From Streptomyces sp. F001 (GTDB taxonomy: Bacteria; Actinomycetota; Actinomycetes; Streptomycetales; Streptomycetaceae): a stretch of 64,000 bases of DNA. The stretch lies in assembly GCF_004187715.1 (NCBI RefSeq), contig NZ_QZWF01000020.1:42569-106568 (forward strand), in the 5' to 3' direction. The notes below the pieces were generated by a model. The model worked only from the letters and a program-made list of their open reading frames with translations, searched no databases and was not told the DNA's origin. Every line of letters begins with the position of its first letter. The stretch's first letter is position 1. The translations under genes were made by a program, and so were the position numbers. Of the stretch, positions 57,278-64,000 are shown piece by piece.

Positions 57278-58563
57278 GAGTGACTGGACTCCCTGTACTT
57301 GATGGGCTCGACGCGCTGTGTCGTCTGGTTCACCTCGGCGCCACGGCCCGTGCCGGGCGGCTGACCGTGCTCAGCGCCGTGGGCCTCGGGGGGCTCGACC
57401 GCGTGGGAGGGGCGCGCGCTTCGGGCGGCGGGCCGGGTGCCGAGCAGGTCGCGGTAGACGTCCGCGAGCGCCTCGGTGGTGTGCCGTACGTCGTGGGTGG
57501 TGAGTACGTGCCGGCGGCCGCGGTCGCCGAGCGACGCGCGCAGCAGCGGGTCGAGCAGCAGCTCGCTGACGGCCCCGGCCAGCGCCGCCGGTTTCTCCGG
57601 CGGGACCAGGCACCGGGCGGCGAAGGAGGGCGGCAGGCTCTCGCGGGCGCCGTCGACGTCCGTGACCACCACGGGCCGCGCGCAGGCCATCGCCTCCAGC
57701 GGGGCCAGCGCCATGCCCTCCCAGCGGGACGGCAGAACGACGAGGTCGGCGGCCTGGTACCAGGGGGAGGCGTCGGCGACGGCTCCCGCGAACAGCACGG
57801 ACTCCGGGGCGCGTTCACGCAGCAGGTCGTGGTCCGGGCCGTCGCCGACCAGGACGAGGCGGGCGTCGGGCACCCTGCGCACGACGGCGCCCCACGCCCG
57901 TAGCAGAACGTCCTGCCCCTTCTGTCGGCACAGCCGCCCCACGCAGACCGCGAGCGGTGTTGCCGGGTTGATGCCGGCGAGCGGGGCGAGCCCGGCCCGC
58001 ACGGTGCCGGTGTCGGCCGGGTGGAAGCGCTCGGGATCGATGCCGTTGGGGACGACGGTCCACCGGCCGGTGATCCCCGAGCGCACGCCGGTCGCGCGTT
58101 CCGCCTCGCTCACACACACCACCCGCGCGGCCCAACGCGCCGCCCATCGCTCCCACTTGAGAGCCAGGGCCGCGGTGCCCCCGTCGACCGCCTCGAACGA
58201 CCAGGCGTGCGGCTGGAAGACGGTCGGAATCCGCCCGCGCACCACGAGCCGCCCGGCGAGCCCGGCCTTCGCGCTGTGCGCGTGCACGAGATCGGGCCGC
58301 ACCTCGTCGATCACCCGGGCCAGACGCCGTACTTCCCGCACGAGCGACGGCCCCGGCGACCGCGTCGCGTGCCAGTGCCGTACGTTCGCGCCGAGCGCCC
58401 GCAGTTCGGCGGTGAGTGGGCTGTCGGGGCAGGCCACGGCGACGTCGAGGCCGTCCGCCAGCTGTGCCCGGGCCAGGTCCGTCACCACGCGGGCGACCCC
58501 GCCGTCCACCGGTTGGGTCAGGTGCAGGATCCGCGGCCGAGTGTTGGGGGGTGACACATGCAT
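57274..58563 (-). CDS. Glycosyltransferase family 4
   Basis: A 429-residue GT-B enzyme: RILHLTQPVDGGVARVVTDL at the N-terminus, WTVVPNGIDPERFHP, VGRLCRQKGQDVLLRAW, and donor motif LPSRWEGMALAPLEAMACARPVVVTD (E-x7-E). ATG 58563 has GAGGAA 9 nt upstream; GTG 58584 is a possible alternative. The last ~50 residues are a disordered Pro/Ala/Glu-rich tail. It is the first synthetic gene after the DUF3344 protein, 50 bp downstream. Confidence 0.92.
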   Translation of the reverse strand: MHVSPPNTRPRILHLTQPVDGGVARVVTDLARAQLADGLDVAVACPDSPLTAELRALGANVRHWHATRSPGPSLVREVRRLARVIDEVRPDLVHAHSAKAGLAGRLVVRGRIPTVFQPHAWSFEAVDGGTAALALKWERWAARWAARVVCVSEAERATGVRSGITGRWTVVPNGIDPERFHPADTGTVRAGLAPLAGINPATPLAVCVGRLCRQKGQDVLLRAWGAVVRRVPDARLVLVGDGPDHDLLRERAPESVLFAGAVADASPWYQAADLVVLPSRWEGMALAPLEAMACARPVVVTDVDGARESLPPSFAARCLVPPEKPAALAGAVSELLLDPLLRASLGDRGRRHVLTTHDVRHTTEALADVYRDLLGTRPAARSARPSHAVEPPEAHGAEHGQPPGTGRGAEVNQTTQRVEPIKYRESSHS

Positions 58564-58613
58564 GTGCGCGGCTTCCTCGCTCACGAAGGCGCTCGGGGCG
58601 GGCGGCAACGGGT

Positions 58614-59678
58614 TCACTGCTGGGCGTCGACAGCGGCGAAGAGCACACCGGCCCACACCGCGTCCTGCTGGGACCGGAGCCGGAAGGTCAACTGGTCACC
58701 GGCGTTCTGCAGGACTCTGCCGAGGTCGAACACGTCGGAGTCGTAGCCGAGGGTGTTGGCGTGCGCGGGCACCCGCGACGCAGCGTCTCCGGGCTCGCTG
58801 ATGGTGGAGTTCAGGACGTCGTCCTGGGGGTTGGCGGGGTCGCTGAGGGCGATGGAGGCAGACCCGTTGGTCACGGTGAGCGAGTCGCCGGTGGCGCCTC
58901 GGTCGCCGTTGTACGCCACCAGGCCCGAGCGGCCCCCCGCGCCCGCCGCAAAGCGCAGATCGCGCAGCTGGATCTCTTGTCCCGAGCCGGAGTTCAGCGG
59001 CACGAAGCCGTCCCAGACCGCGAGGTGACGCAGCGGCTCCGCCGAGTTCTCGTACGCCACCACCAGCGTCCAGCCGCCCCATGCCCCGGCCGCCGACTTA
59101 CCCATGGCCACGTTGATCTGCGCCACGGTGTACAGGCCCGGCCCGGACTCCCGCACCAGCCGTGTGACGTCCGCCGAGGCCTGGAAGGCGTCCGCGCCGT
59201 CTGCCACTCGGTGTCCTACGACCGTGTCCGCGCGGAGCTCCTGGTACTCCCCGCCGGGTTCGGCGATCAGCACCCGCTCGTTGTCCTCCGGCGGCTTCTG
59301 TTCGCCCACGCGCAGGTTGCCGCCCCAGTAAAGACGCGCGTACGTCACCCGCGAGTCCTTGGGCAGACGGACCTCCGCGCGGGAGGAGTTGTAGGTGTTC
59401 GGGTCGCGGTCGACGTCGACGTAGAACATGTCGAAGTCGCCGTTCACGCCGGCTCCGCCCTGCTGGACGGTCGGGCACGAAGGTGAGGTGTGGCAGGTGA
59501 TGGAGACGTTCGCCGCGCGGACGAGGCCGCCGTGCTGGAGTGCGCTGTAGCGCTGGGCGAACACGATGTTCTCCGCCTCCGGTGCGGCAGCGAGGGAGCC
59601 GCCGGCCGCCCATGTCAGGGCAAGAGCGAAGGTACCTACGGTCGCACAGCGAAGCAGCGGACCCAGGGAATGGCGCAT
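58614..59678 (-). CDS. Secreted DUF3344-type protein
   Basis: A 354-residue exported protein with signal peptide MRHSLGPLLRCATVGTFALA (cleavage near SLAAA). The mature part is beta-rich: VNGDFDMFYVDVDRDPNTYN, VTYARLYWGGNLR, GWTLVVAYENSAEPLRHLAVWDGF and DVFDLGRVLQNAGDQLTFRL, which match the DUF3344 family as I recall it. Function unknown; it heads the polysaccharide operon, so it may bind or present the polymer, or form a surface layer. Confidence 0.8.
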   Translation of the reverse strand: MRHSLGPLLRCATVGTFALALTWAAGGSLAAAPEAENIVFAQRYSALQHGGLVRAANVSITCHTSPSCPTVQQGGAGVNGDFDMFYVDVDRDPNTYNSSRAEVRLPKDSRVTYARLYWGGNLRVGEQKPPEDNERVLIAEPGGEYQELRADTVVGHRVADGADAFQASADVTRLVRESGPGLYTVAQINVAMGKSAAGAWGGWTLVVAYENSAEPLRHLAVWDGFVPLNSGSGQEIQLRDLRFAAGAGGRSGLVAYNGDRGATGDSLTVTNGSASIALSDPANPQDDVLNSTISEPGDAASRVPAHANTLGYDSDVFDLGRVLQNAGDQLTFRLRSQQDAVWAGVLFAAVDAQQ

Positions 59679-59997
59679 GACCGTCGGTGCCCTTTCGGAA
59701 CAGGTGGCGGTGGCAGCGGCGGAACGAGTGGGGTGTGTCCGCCCTGAGGGTGCGTCAGGCAGTTTGCAACTCTAGTCACCAAACGGACAAAGACGTCGAA
59801 TATCGATGAAATCTGACAAGTGTGTCGGAATGGTGAAGTCCGGGCGGCCTGGCGCAGTCGGCCGGCGCCCCGTCTGATCAGGCGGGGCGCGGCGGCAGGG
59901 TGAACGCCGAATCACTAAAAGCCTATGAACGGTTGCAGACCGTCACGGGCGCTCTCAGTGTGGGTTCAAGATCCAACCCCTGCCGAAAGGAACTCCC
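59679..59997. other. Divergent promoter region of the polysaccharide operon
   Basis: No gene is seen in these 319 bp. From about 59755 to 59830 the DNA is AT-rich. On the minus strand TAGAGT (59776-59771) fits a housekeeping -10 for the DUF3344 gene, without a clear -35, which would suit an activated promoter. On the plus strand GAAAGGAAC precedes the next start. Confidence 0.5.
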
Positions 59998-60723
59998 ATG
60001 GGTGCTCTGCCCGCACGGCGCATGGCGACCAGTGCACTGTGTGCCGCCCTCCTGGTCGGGATCACCGGCCCCGCCGCCTTGGCGGCCGACTCGACCCGCG
60101 AGCACCGCCGTGCGTCGTCGCCCGATGCGCGACTCCGCGGTGCGGACGTGCGTATCGCGCAGGTCAGGGCCTACAACAGGGGGGAACTCGCCCCGGTCGC
60201 CGACCTGCTGAAGGCCGTGCTCGAGGCAGACAACGGCCGACTGCCCGCCGCCGAGGCCAGGAAACTGGGAGCGGCTGCGAAGCGCGCCCTGGACAGAGTG
60301 GCCGACAGGGCTCCCGCCCCTCTCTACACCGAGCTGAGAGTGCCCGAGCGGCGCGCCGCTGACCTTGCGGACGACGAGTGGGACGAGCTGGTCGAGCTGG
60401 TCGAGCTGGACGACGACTTGGACGACCTGCTGGATGACGAGCTGGACGCAGAGTTGGGCGGGGAGTCGGATGACCAGCCGGACGATATGGAGGAGGCCAT
60501 CGACGACCTCCTGGAGGCGAACTCGGACGAGCTCGACGACGTGCTTTCACGGGTCGACGACCTGCTGACCGAGGTCGAAGACCTCATCGACGAGCTGGTC
60601 CTGCTGGAGACGGACCCGCCCGCTGTGTCGACGCTGCCCAGTACATTGCCGTCGACGTCGGTGCCTGCGGCGCCGGCCGTCACGTCCTCCGCGACCACGC
60701 AGGTGCTTCTGACGACCCCGTGA
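59998..60723 (+). CDS. Secreted acidic coiled-coil-like protein
   Basis: A 241-residue exported protein. ATG 59998 follows GAAAGGAACTCCC; a signal peptide (MATSALCAALLVGITGPAALAA) is clear. Residues ~30-115 are basic and helical (RIAQVRAYNRGELAPVADLL), residues ~120-205 are extremely acidic and rich in Asp/Leu/Glu (VELDDDLDDLLDDELDAE), with heptad-like leucines, and the end is a Ser/Thr/Pro-rich tail. The acidic stretch could bind calcium or cationic polymers. No known domain is seen. Confidence 0.8.
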   Translation: MGALPARRMATSALCAALLVGITGPAALAADSTREHRRASSPDARLRGADVRIAQVRAYNRGELAPVADLLKAVLEADNGRLPAAEARKLGAAAKRALDRVADRAPAPLYTELRVPERRAADLADDEWDELVELVELDDDLDDLLDDELDAELGGESDDQPDDMEEAIDDLLEANSDELDDVLSRVDDLLTEVEDLIDELVLLETDPPAVSTLPSTLPSTSVPAAPAVTSSATTQVLLTTP

Positions 60724-60975
60724 GCGCCGTACGACACGACCTCTCGCCCGTCCAATCGTGGTGCCGGCTTTAGGGCGCGGCACCACGACTGTTGTCCTCC
60801 CGCCCCTGTACCGGCATTCTTCCGGCCGGCTCCCCATCAAGGGTCAGGTCTTTCAGAGATTTCATATGAGGTATCGGCAATCTTCGGCACCTCCGGTTTC
60901 CGCCCAGGCCAGGGCTCGTTAGGCACGGCGACAGAATCCCCACCGGCGACCTGCGTTGCCGATGAAAGGAAACCG

Positions 60976-61692
60976 ATGAAGTCTCTGAAGGCCGCCGCCG
61001 TCGTTGCCGGGTCCTTGATCGTTGCCGGTTCCGCCACACCCGCGTTCGCCCACAACGCCCCGGCCCAGACCACCCCCGGCCTGGCGCCCACCGGCCACAG
61101 CGCCCCCGACCTGGCTCCCACCGGTCAGGGTGCTCCGCAGGCTCCGGTCGGTCAGCCGGTTCCGTACCAGGCTCCGGCTGGTCAGAGCGCTCCGCAGGCT
61201 CCGGCGGCTCCGTACCAGGCCCCCGCTGGTCAGGGTGCTCCGCAGGCTCCGGTCGGTCAGCCGGTTCCGTACCAGGCTCCGGCTGGTCAGAGCGCTCCGC
61301 AGGCTCCGGCTGGTCAGGGTGCTCCGCAGGCTCCGGCGGCTCCGTACCAGGCCCCCGCTGGTCAGGGTGCTCCGCAGGCTCCTGCCGGGCAGTCGGCTCC
61401 GTACCAGGCTCCGGCTGGTCAGGGTGCTCCGCAGGCTCCGGCGGCTCAGAGCGCTCCGCAGGCCCCCGCTGCCCAGAGTGCTCCGCAGGCTCCGGCTGCT
61501 CAGAGCGCTCCGCAGGCTCCCGCCGCCCAGAGCGCCCCTGACCTGGCGGCCACCGATCTCAGCGGCGGCGTGAAGACCAAGATCCCCCTCGAGGCGAGCG
61601 CCACGGGCGACAAGTCGCTGATCCCCACGGTGAAGGAGGCCGCGGCCGCACTGAACGAGGCCAAGCCGCTGCGCGGCAATCTGTGGATGTAG
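60976..61692 (+). CDS. Secreted Pro/Ala/Gln-rich repeat protein
   Basis: A 238-residue exported protein. ATG 60976 follows GAAAGGAAACCG; the signal peptide is MKSLKAAAVVAGSLIVAGSA, cut near AFA. Residues ~45-185 are built from degenerate units of the type YQAPAGQGAPQAPA. A short conserved-looking C-terminal part (GVKTKIPLEASATGDKSLI, then EAKPLRGNLWM) is not repetitive and is probably the functional or anchoring piece. Low-complexity, Pro-rich secreted proteins often act as spacers in the cell wall. Function unknown. Confidence 0.8.
   Translation: MKSLKAAAVVAGSLIVAGSATPAFAHNAPAQTTPGLAPTGHSAPDLAPTGQGAPQAPVGQPVPYQAPAGQSAPQAPAAPYQAPAGQGAPQAPVGQPVPYQAPAGQSAPQAPAGQGAPQAPAAPYQAPAGQGAPQAPAGQSAPYQAPAGQGAPQAPAAQSAPQAPAAQSAPQAPAAQSAPQAPAAQSAPDLAATDLSGGVKTKIPLEASATGDKSLIPTVKEAAAALNEAKPLRGNLWM
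61120..61540 (+). repeat. Internal DNA repeats of the proline-rich gene
   Basis: Units based on CAGGCTCCGGCTGGTCAG recur throughout. A longer period of 105 bp (35 codons) is visible: the stretch beginning at 61141 is repeated from 61246. Codons are nearly identical between copies, which indicates recent duplication or ongoing unequal recombination. Confidence 0.85.
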
Positions 61693-61888
61693 GGCTCAGT
61701 CCCACCGTACGGAGTCGGCCCTCGGTGGTGTTCGGGGGCCGTCCTTCCGTATGCACGGCCATGGGAAAAGACGCTCCATGTCACCGGAACGGCGGCCGGT
61801 GACCACTGTCCTGGCCGCGCTGCGGTGACCGCGCGGGACGTTCGGCGGTTACCGCTACGGATCAACCGAACCGGACGAGGAGTGAGCC

Positions 61889-62392
61889 ATGGTCGTCAGC
61901 GTCGGTGGAGCACCAGTGGGTGACGCGGACGGAACACCAGGCCCGGGGCGGCCCGGACCGTCGGGCACAACACGGAGAGACCTGGCGCTTGGCCTGCGCG
62001 CCTGCGCGCTCACCGCCGCCCTGGCCTCGGCGGTCGCCGTCTTCCGGCCTTGGCGCCCCGGAGCCGGACCCTGGAACGCCCCGGGCGACGCGGTCTTCGC
62101 TCAGACCTACCGCGGTCGCCGCATCCGCGGTGTGTGGATCCCGGCGCGCAGCGCCGCCGAGGGCGGCCGGTGGCACGTCACCGTGGACGGCCGCCCCCTG
62201 CATCTGATGCGCCGCGCCGACGGCACCTGGCTGAGCATGGTCGACCACTACTGCTCGTATCGGACACCGCTCGAGGCCGCCCGCGCCACCGTCGACGAAC
62301 TCGGCCCCGGTCGGCTGCTGCACGCGCCGGCTCCGGGACCGGCGGACGGCGGACACCTGCACATGGGGCACCCGCATGGCGTACGTGCGTAA
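61889..62392 (+). CDS. melC1: Tyrosinase copper-chaperone cofactor (MelC1 type)
   Basis: A 167-residue MelC1-like protein. ATG 61889 follows CGAGGAGTGAGCC. A twin-arginine motif (TTRRDLALGL) and hydrophobic segment would export it with bound tyrosinase. The conserved core is FAQTYRGRRIRGVW, VTVDGRPLHLMRRADGTWLSMVDHYCSYRTPLEAARATVDELG; the Tyr of HYCSY and several His help load copper. A His-rich end (GGHLHMGHPHG) may also bind copper. It overlaps the tyrosinase start by 17 bp. Order and type match the second (melD-like) tyrosinase operon of S. coelicolor. Confidence 0.9.
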   Translation: MVVSVGGAPVGDADGTPGPGRPGPSGTTRRDLALGLRACALTAALASAVAVFRPWRPGAGPWNAPGDAVFAQTYRGRRIRGVWIPARSAAEGGRWHVTVDGRPLHLMRRADGTWLSMVDHYCSYRTPLEAARATVDELGPGRLLHAPAPGPADGGHLHMGHPHGVRA

Positions 62393-63242
62393 GGACGCCG
62401 GCACGCTCACCAGGGCCGAGAAGCACCGGTTCGTCAACGCGCTGCTTGAGCTCAAACGGCGGGGAGAGTACGACGAGTTCGTGCGGATGCACATCGCGTA
62501 CTTCTCCTCCGACGGTGAAAAAGGACTGCGCGCCGCGCACATGGCGCCCTCCTTTCTGCCCTGGCACCGCCGCTTTCTGCTCGATCTGGAGGAGGCGCTG
62601 CGCCGGGTGGACTCGTCGGTGACGGTGCCGTACTGGGACTGGACGCGCGACCGCACGACCACCTCCGCACCCTGGACGGCGGACCTCCTCGGCGGCAACG
62701 GGCGCCGCTCCGACCACCAGGTGATGACCGGTCCGTTCGCCTATCGGGAGGGCAACTGGACCATCAAGGTGGGCGTGACCGACGCCCCGTTCCTCACCCG
62801 GGACTTCGGCCGCCCCCGCGCCCCGATCGACCTGCCCACGAAGACGGATCTGGAGTGGGCGCTGAAGGACCCCGCTTACGACGTGTCGCCCTGGGACTCG
62901 ACGGTCACGCGAGGGTTCCGCAACAAGCTGGAGGGGTGGAGCACCGGCCGGGGCAGCACCTCCTGGCGCAACCACAACCGCGTGCACCGCTGGGTTGGCG
63001 GGACCATGCTCGGCGCCGCCTCCGTCAACGACCCTGTCTTCTGGCTGCTCCACGCCTTCGTCGACCTGCAGTGGCACCGCTGGCAGCACCGGCACCGCGG
63101 CGCCCGCTACCTTCCCGCGACACCGCCGGGCCCCCACGACAAGCAGCACGGCCGGATCGTGGCCCGGCACGAGCCGCTACCGCCGTGGGACGTGACACCG
63201 GACGAGCTGGAAGACGTAGGCCAGATCTACCGGTACTCGTGA
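62376..63242 (+). CDS. melC2: Tyrosinase (MelC2 type)
   Basis: A 288-residue type-3 copper oxidase that hydroxylates monophenols and oxidises diphenols to quinones. CuA ligands are H39, H55 and H64 (RMHIAYF, AAHMAPSFLPWHRRF); CuB ligands are H200, H204 and H226 (RNHNRVHRW, FWLLHAFVD). N201 next to the first CuB His is present, as in true tyrosinases. Position 225, usually a second His (WLHHAYVD), is Leu. There is no signal peptide of its own, so export depends on the MelC1 partner. ATG 62376. Confidence 0.93.
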   Translation: MAYVRKDAGTLTRAEKHRFVNALLELKRRGEYDEFVRMHIAYFSSDGEKGLRAAHMAPSFLPWHRRFLLDLEEALRRVDSSVTVPYWDWTRDRTTTSAPWTADLLGGNGRRSDHQVMTGPFAYREGNWTIKVGVTDAPFLTRDFGRPRAPIDLPTKTDLEWALKDPAYDVSPWDSTVTRGFRNKLEGWSTGRGSTSWRNHNRVHRWVGGTMLGAASVNDPVFWLLHAFVDLQWHRWQHRHRGARYLPATPPGPHDKQHGRIVARHEPLPPWDVTPDELEDVGQIYRYS

Positions 63243-63738
63243 GCTGACGCGGGTTCAGCGAAAGCATGAGGAGAGTGCCGGCGCGCGGAGGTTCCGGGAC
63301 TCTCGGATGCGCTGGTGGCCGCCGCCGCGAGAGCGGCCCCGCTGACGGTCTTCTCCTCCTGTCACCGCAGCCGTCCGGCAGAGCTGCGCGCCCCCGAACC
63401 AGGCGTTGTTGGGGGCCATAGGGACCGGCCCGAGTCTCCTGTCGGGCGGTCGCCCGCCGTGGCTCGGGTCTCGGCCAGGTGCGGTGGCGCCACGTGAAGG
63501 AGCCAGTCGGTGCCCAAAGAGGAGGTCGATGCTCGATTCGGACAGCGACTGTCCGAACGGCAGTTGACTGGGCGTGACCACCGGATTCGACCACCCGGTG
63601 TAGGCACGACTTGCACTTCTCGGGAGGCGAACATATTTGGGCGTTTCGCGTAGAAAAAGAGAGAATCGTCCCCTACGTTGAAGCCTGTCAGTGACCAGCC
63701 CACCACGGACTGTGTCGACGCGAGAAATTGGAGAAGTA
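63243..63738. other. Gene-free region downstream of tyrosinase
   Basis: I see no credible gene in these 496 bp; open frames have poor codon bias and no starts with ribosome-binding sites. GC content falls after about 63500. The AT-rich stretch 63630-63690 probably holds the promoter of the secreted gene at 63739. Confidence 0.5.
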
Positions 63739-64000
63739 ATGCGCAAGTACCAGAAGGCCGCAGTCGTCGTGGCCATGCTCGGCAGTGTCAGCTTCCTGGG
63801 TGCTGGCGTCGGCCACACGGCGAACGGGGACCCGAAGGTCAAGCTCGACAACAAGCAGGTCCAGGAGTGCTCGGCGGACGAGGTCAAGATCACGGGCACC
63901 CAGGTGGCGGACGACGTGAACACCAACACCAACGCTGGTGGTCTCCAGTTCATCGACAGCAGCTCGGACACGTCGGTGAACTGCGCTCAGCTCTTCACAT
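63739..64000 (+). CDS. Small secreted protein, 3' end outside the window
   Basis: ATG 63739, with GGAGAAG just upstream, opens a frame that is still open at base 64000 (87 residues seen). It starts MRKYQKAAVVVAMLGSVSFL and has a signal peptide cut near GHTA. The visible mature part contains QECSADEVKITGTQ, VADDVNTNTNAGG and SVNCAQLF. This resembles small secreted Streptomyces proteins of unknown function; it is not a chaplin or rodlin by motif. The frame was absent from longer-ORF searches because it runs off the edge. Confidence 0.75.
   Translation, partial: MRKYQKAAVVVAMLGSVSFLGAGVGHTANGDPKVKLDNKQVQECSADEVKITGTQVADDVNTNTNAGGLQFIDSSSDTSVNCAQLFT

Noticed and set aside
60837..61121. 94-codon minus-strand frame opposite the start of the proline-rich gene
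   Set aside because: It mirrors the signal peptide region of a well-supported gene and has no ribosome-binding site.
61120..61540. Regular repeats that could be read as a CRISPR array
   Set aside because: The units are contiguous, in frame and coding, with no unique spacers and no cas genes.
62994..63594. Antisense frames over the tyrosinase end and the following gap
   Set aside because: Arg/Pro-rich shadows without starts or domains.

Overview
The window is chromosomal DNA from a high-GC actinomycete, almost certainly Streptomyces. Third-codon-position G/C is very strong, GTG and TTG starts are frequent, Tat-type and lipoprotein signals are common, and there is a chaplin with a sortase signal, a tyrosinase/cofactor pair and many LacI, MarR, HxlR and AraC regulators. 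The gene order (ribose operon, recD2, citrate synthase, copper ATPase, inositol genes, chaplin, tyrosinase) resembles what I recall of the S. coelicolor core region around SCO2700-SCO2750; that is memory, not a search.

Region by region. 1-10.6 kb: the end of an ABC exporter, a small secreted protein, an S37 tripeptidyl aminopeptidase, a lipoprotein, a GH3 glycosidase, and small metabolic and regulatory genes including an HxlR/NmrA divergent pair. 10.7-16.7 kb: a LacI-controlled sugar or polyol catabolic operon (Gfo/Idh oxidoreductase, DapA-like aldolase, TIM-barrel epimerase). It carries a TnpB (IS200/IS605-type) element at the oxidoreductase/aldolase junction, a disrupted oxidoreductase and apparent frameshifts in the LacI gene. 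16.8-19 kb: DinB, GNAT and AraC genes. 19.1-25 kb: a complete ribose uptake operon with a permease/binding-protein fusion and a LacI repressor with two operator copies. 25.1-28.9 kb: recD2 and citrate synthase. 29.5-33.6 kb: copA/copZ with a CsoR-like operator, an alcohol dehydrogenase and a small HTH protein.

33.9-40 kb: a myo-inositol catabolic operon (iolC, aldolase, iolB, iolD, mmsA) behind a good consensus promoter. 40-45.2 kb: a condensation-domain-like protein diverges from a serine hydrolase fused to an ABC ATPase, followed by an ABC-2 permease; this looks like a poorly described export or acyl-transfer module. 45.5 kb: a long chaplin with two chaplin domains. 46.3-59.7 kb: a surface polysaccharide locus. 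It has a tightly overlapping minus-strand operon (DUF3344 secreted protein, two GT4 enzymes, initiating sugar transferase, O-antigen-ligase-like polymerase, MurJ-like flippase, deacetylase, Wzz-like protein), a GH26-like secreted glycosidase, and a translationally coupled ATP-grasp/FAD-oxidoreductase pair. 60-64 kb: secreted acidic and proline-rich repeat proteins, a MelC1/MelC2-type tyrosinase operon and a truncated secreted protein.

Taken together, the window joins central and sugar catabolism (citrate synthase, ribose, inositol) to cell-surface functions (chaplin, exopolysaccharide, secreted enzymes). I saw no rRNA, tRNA or CRISPR array.
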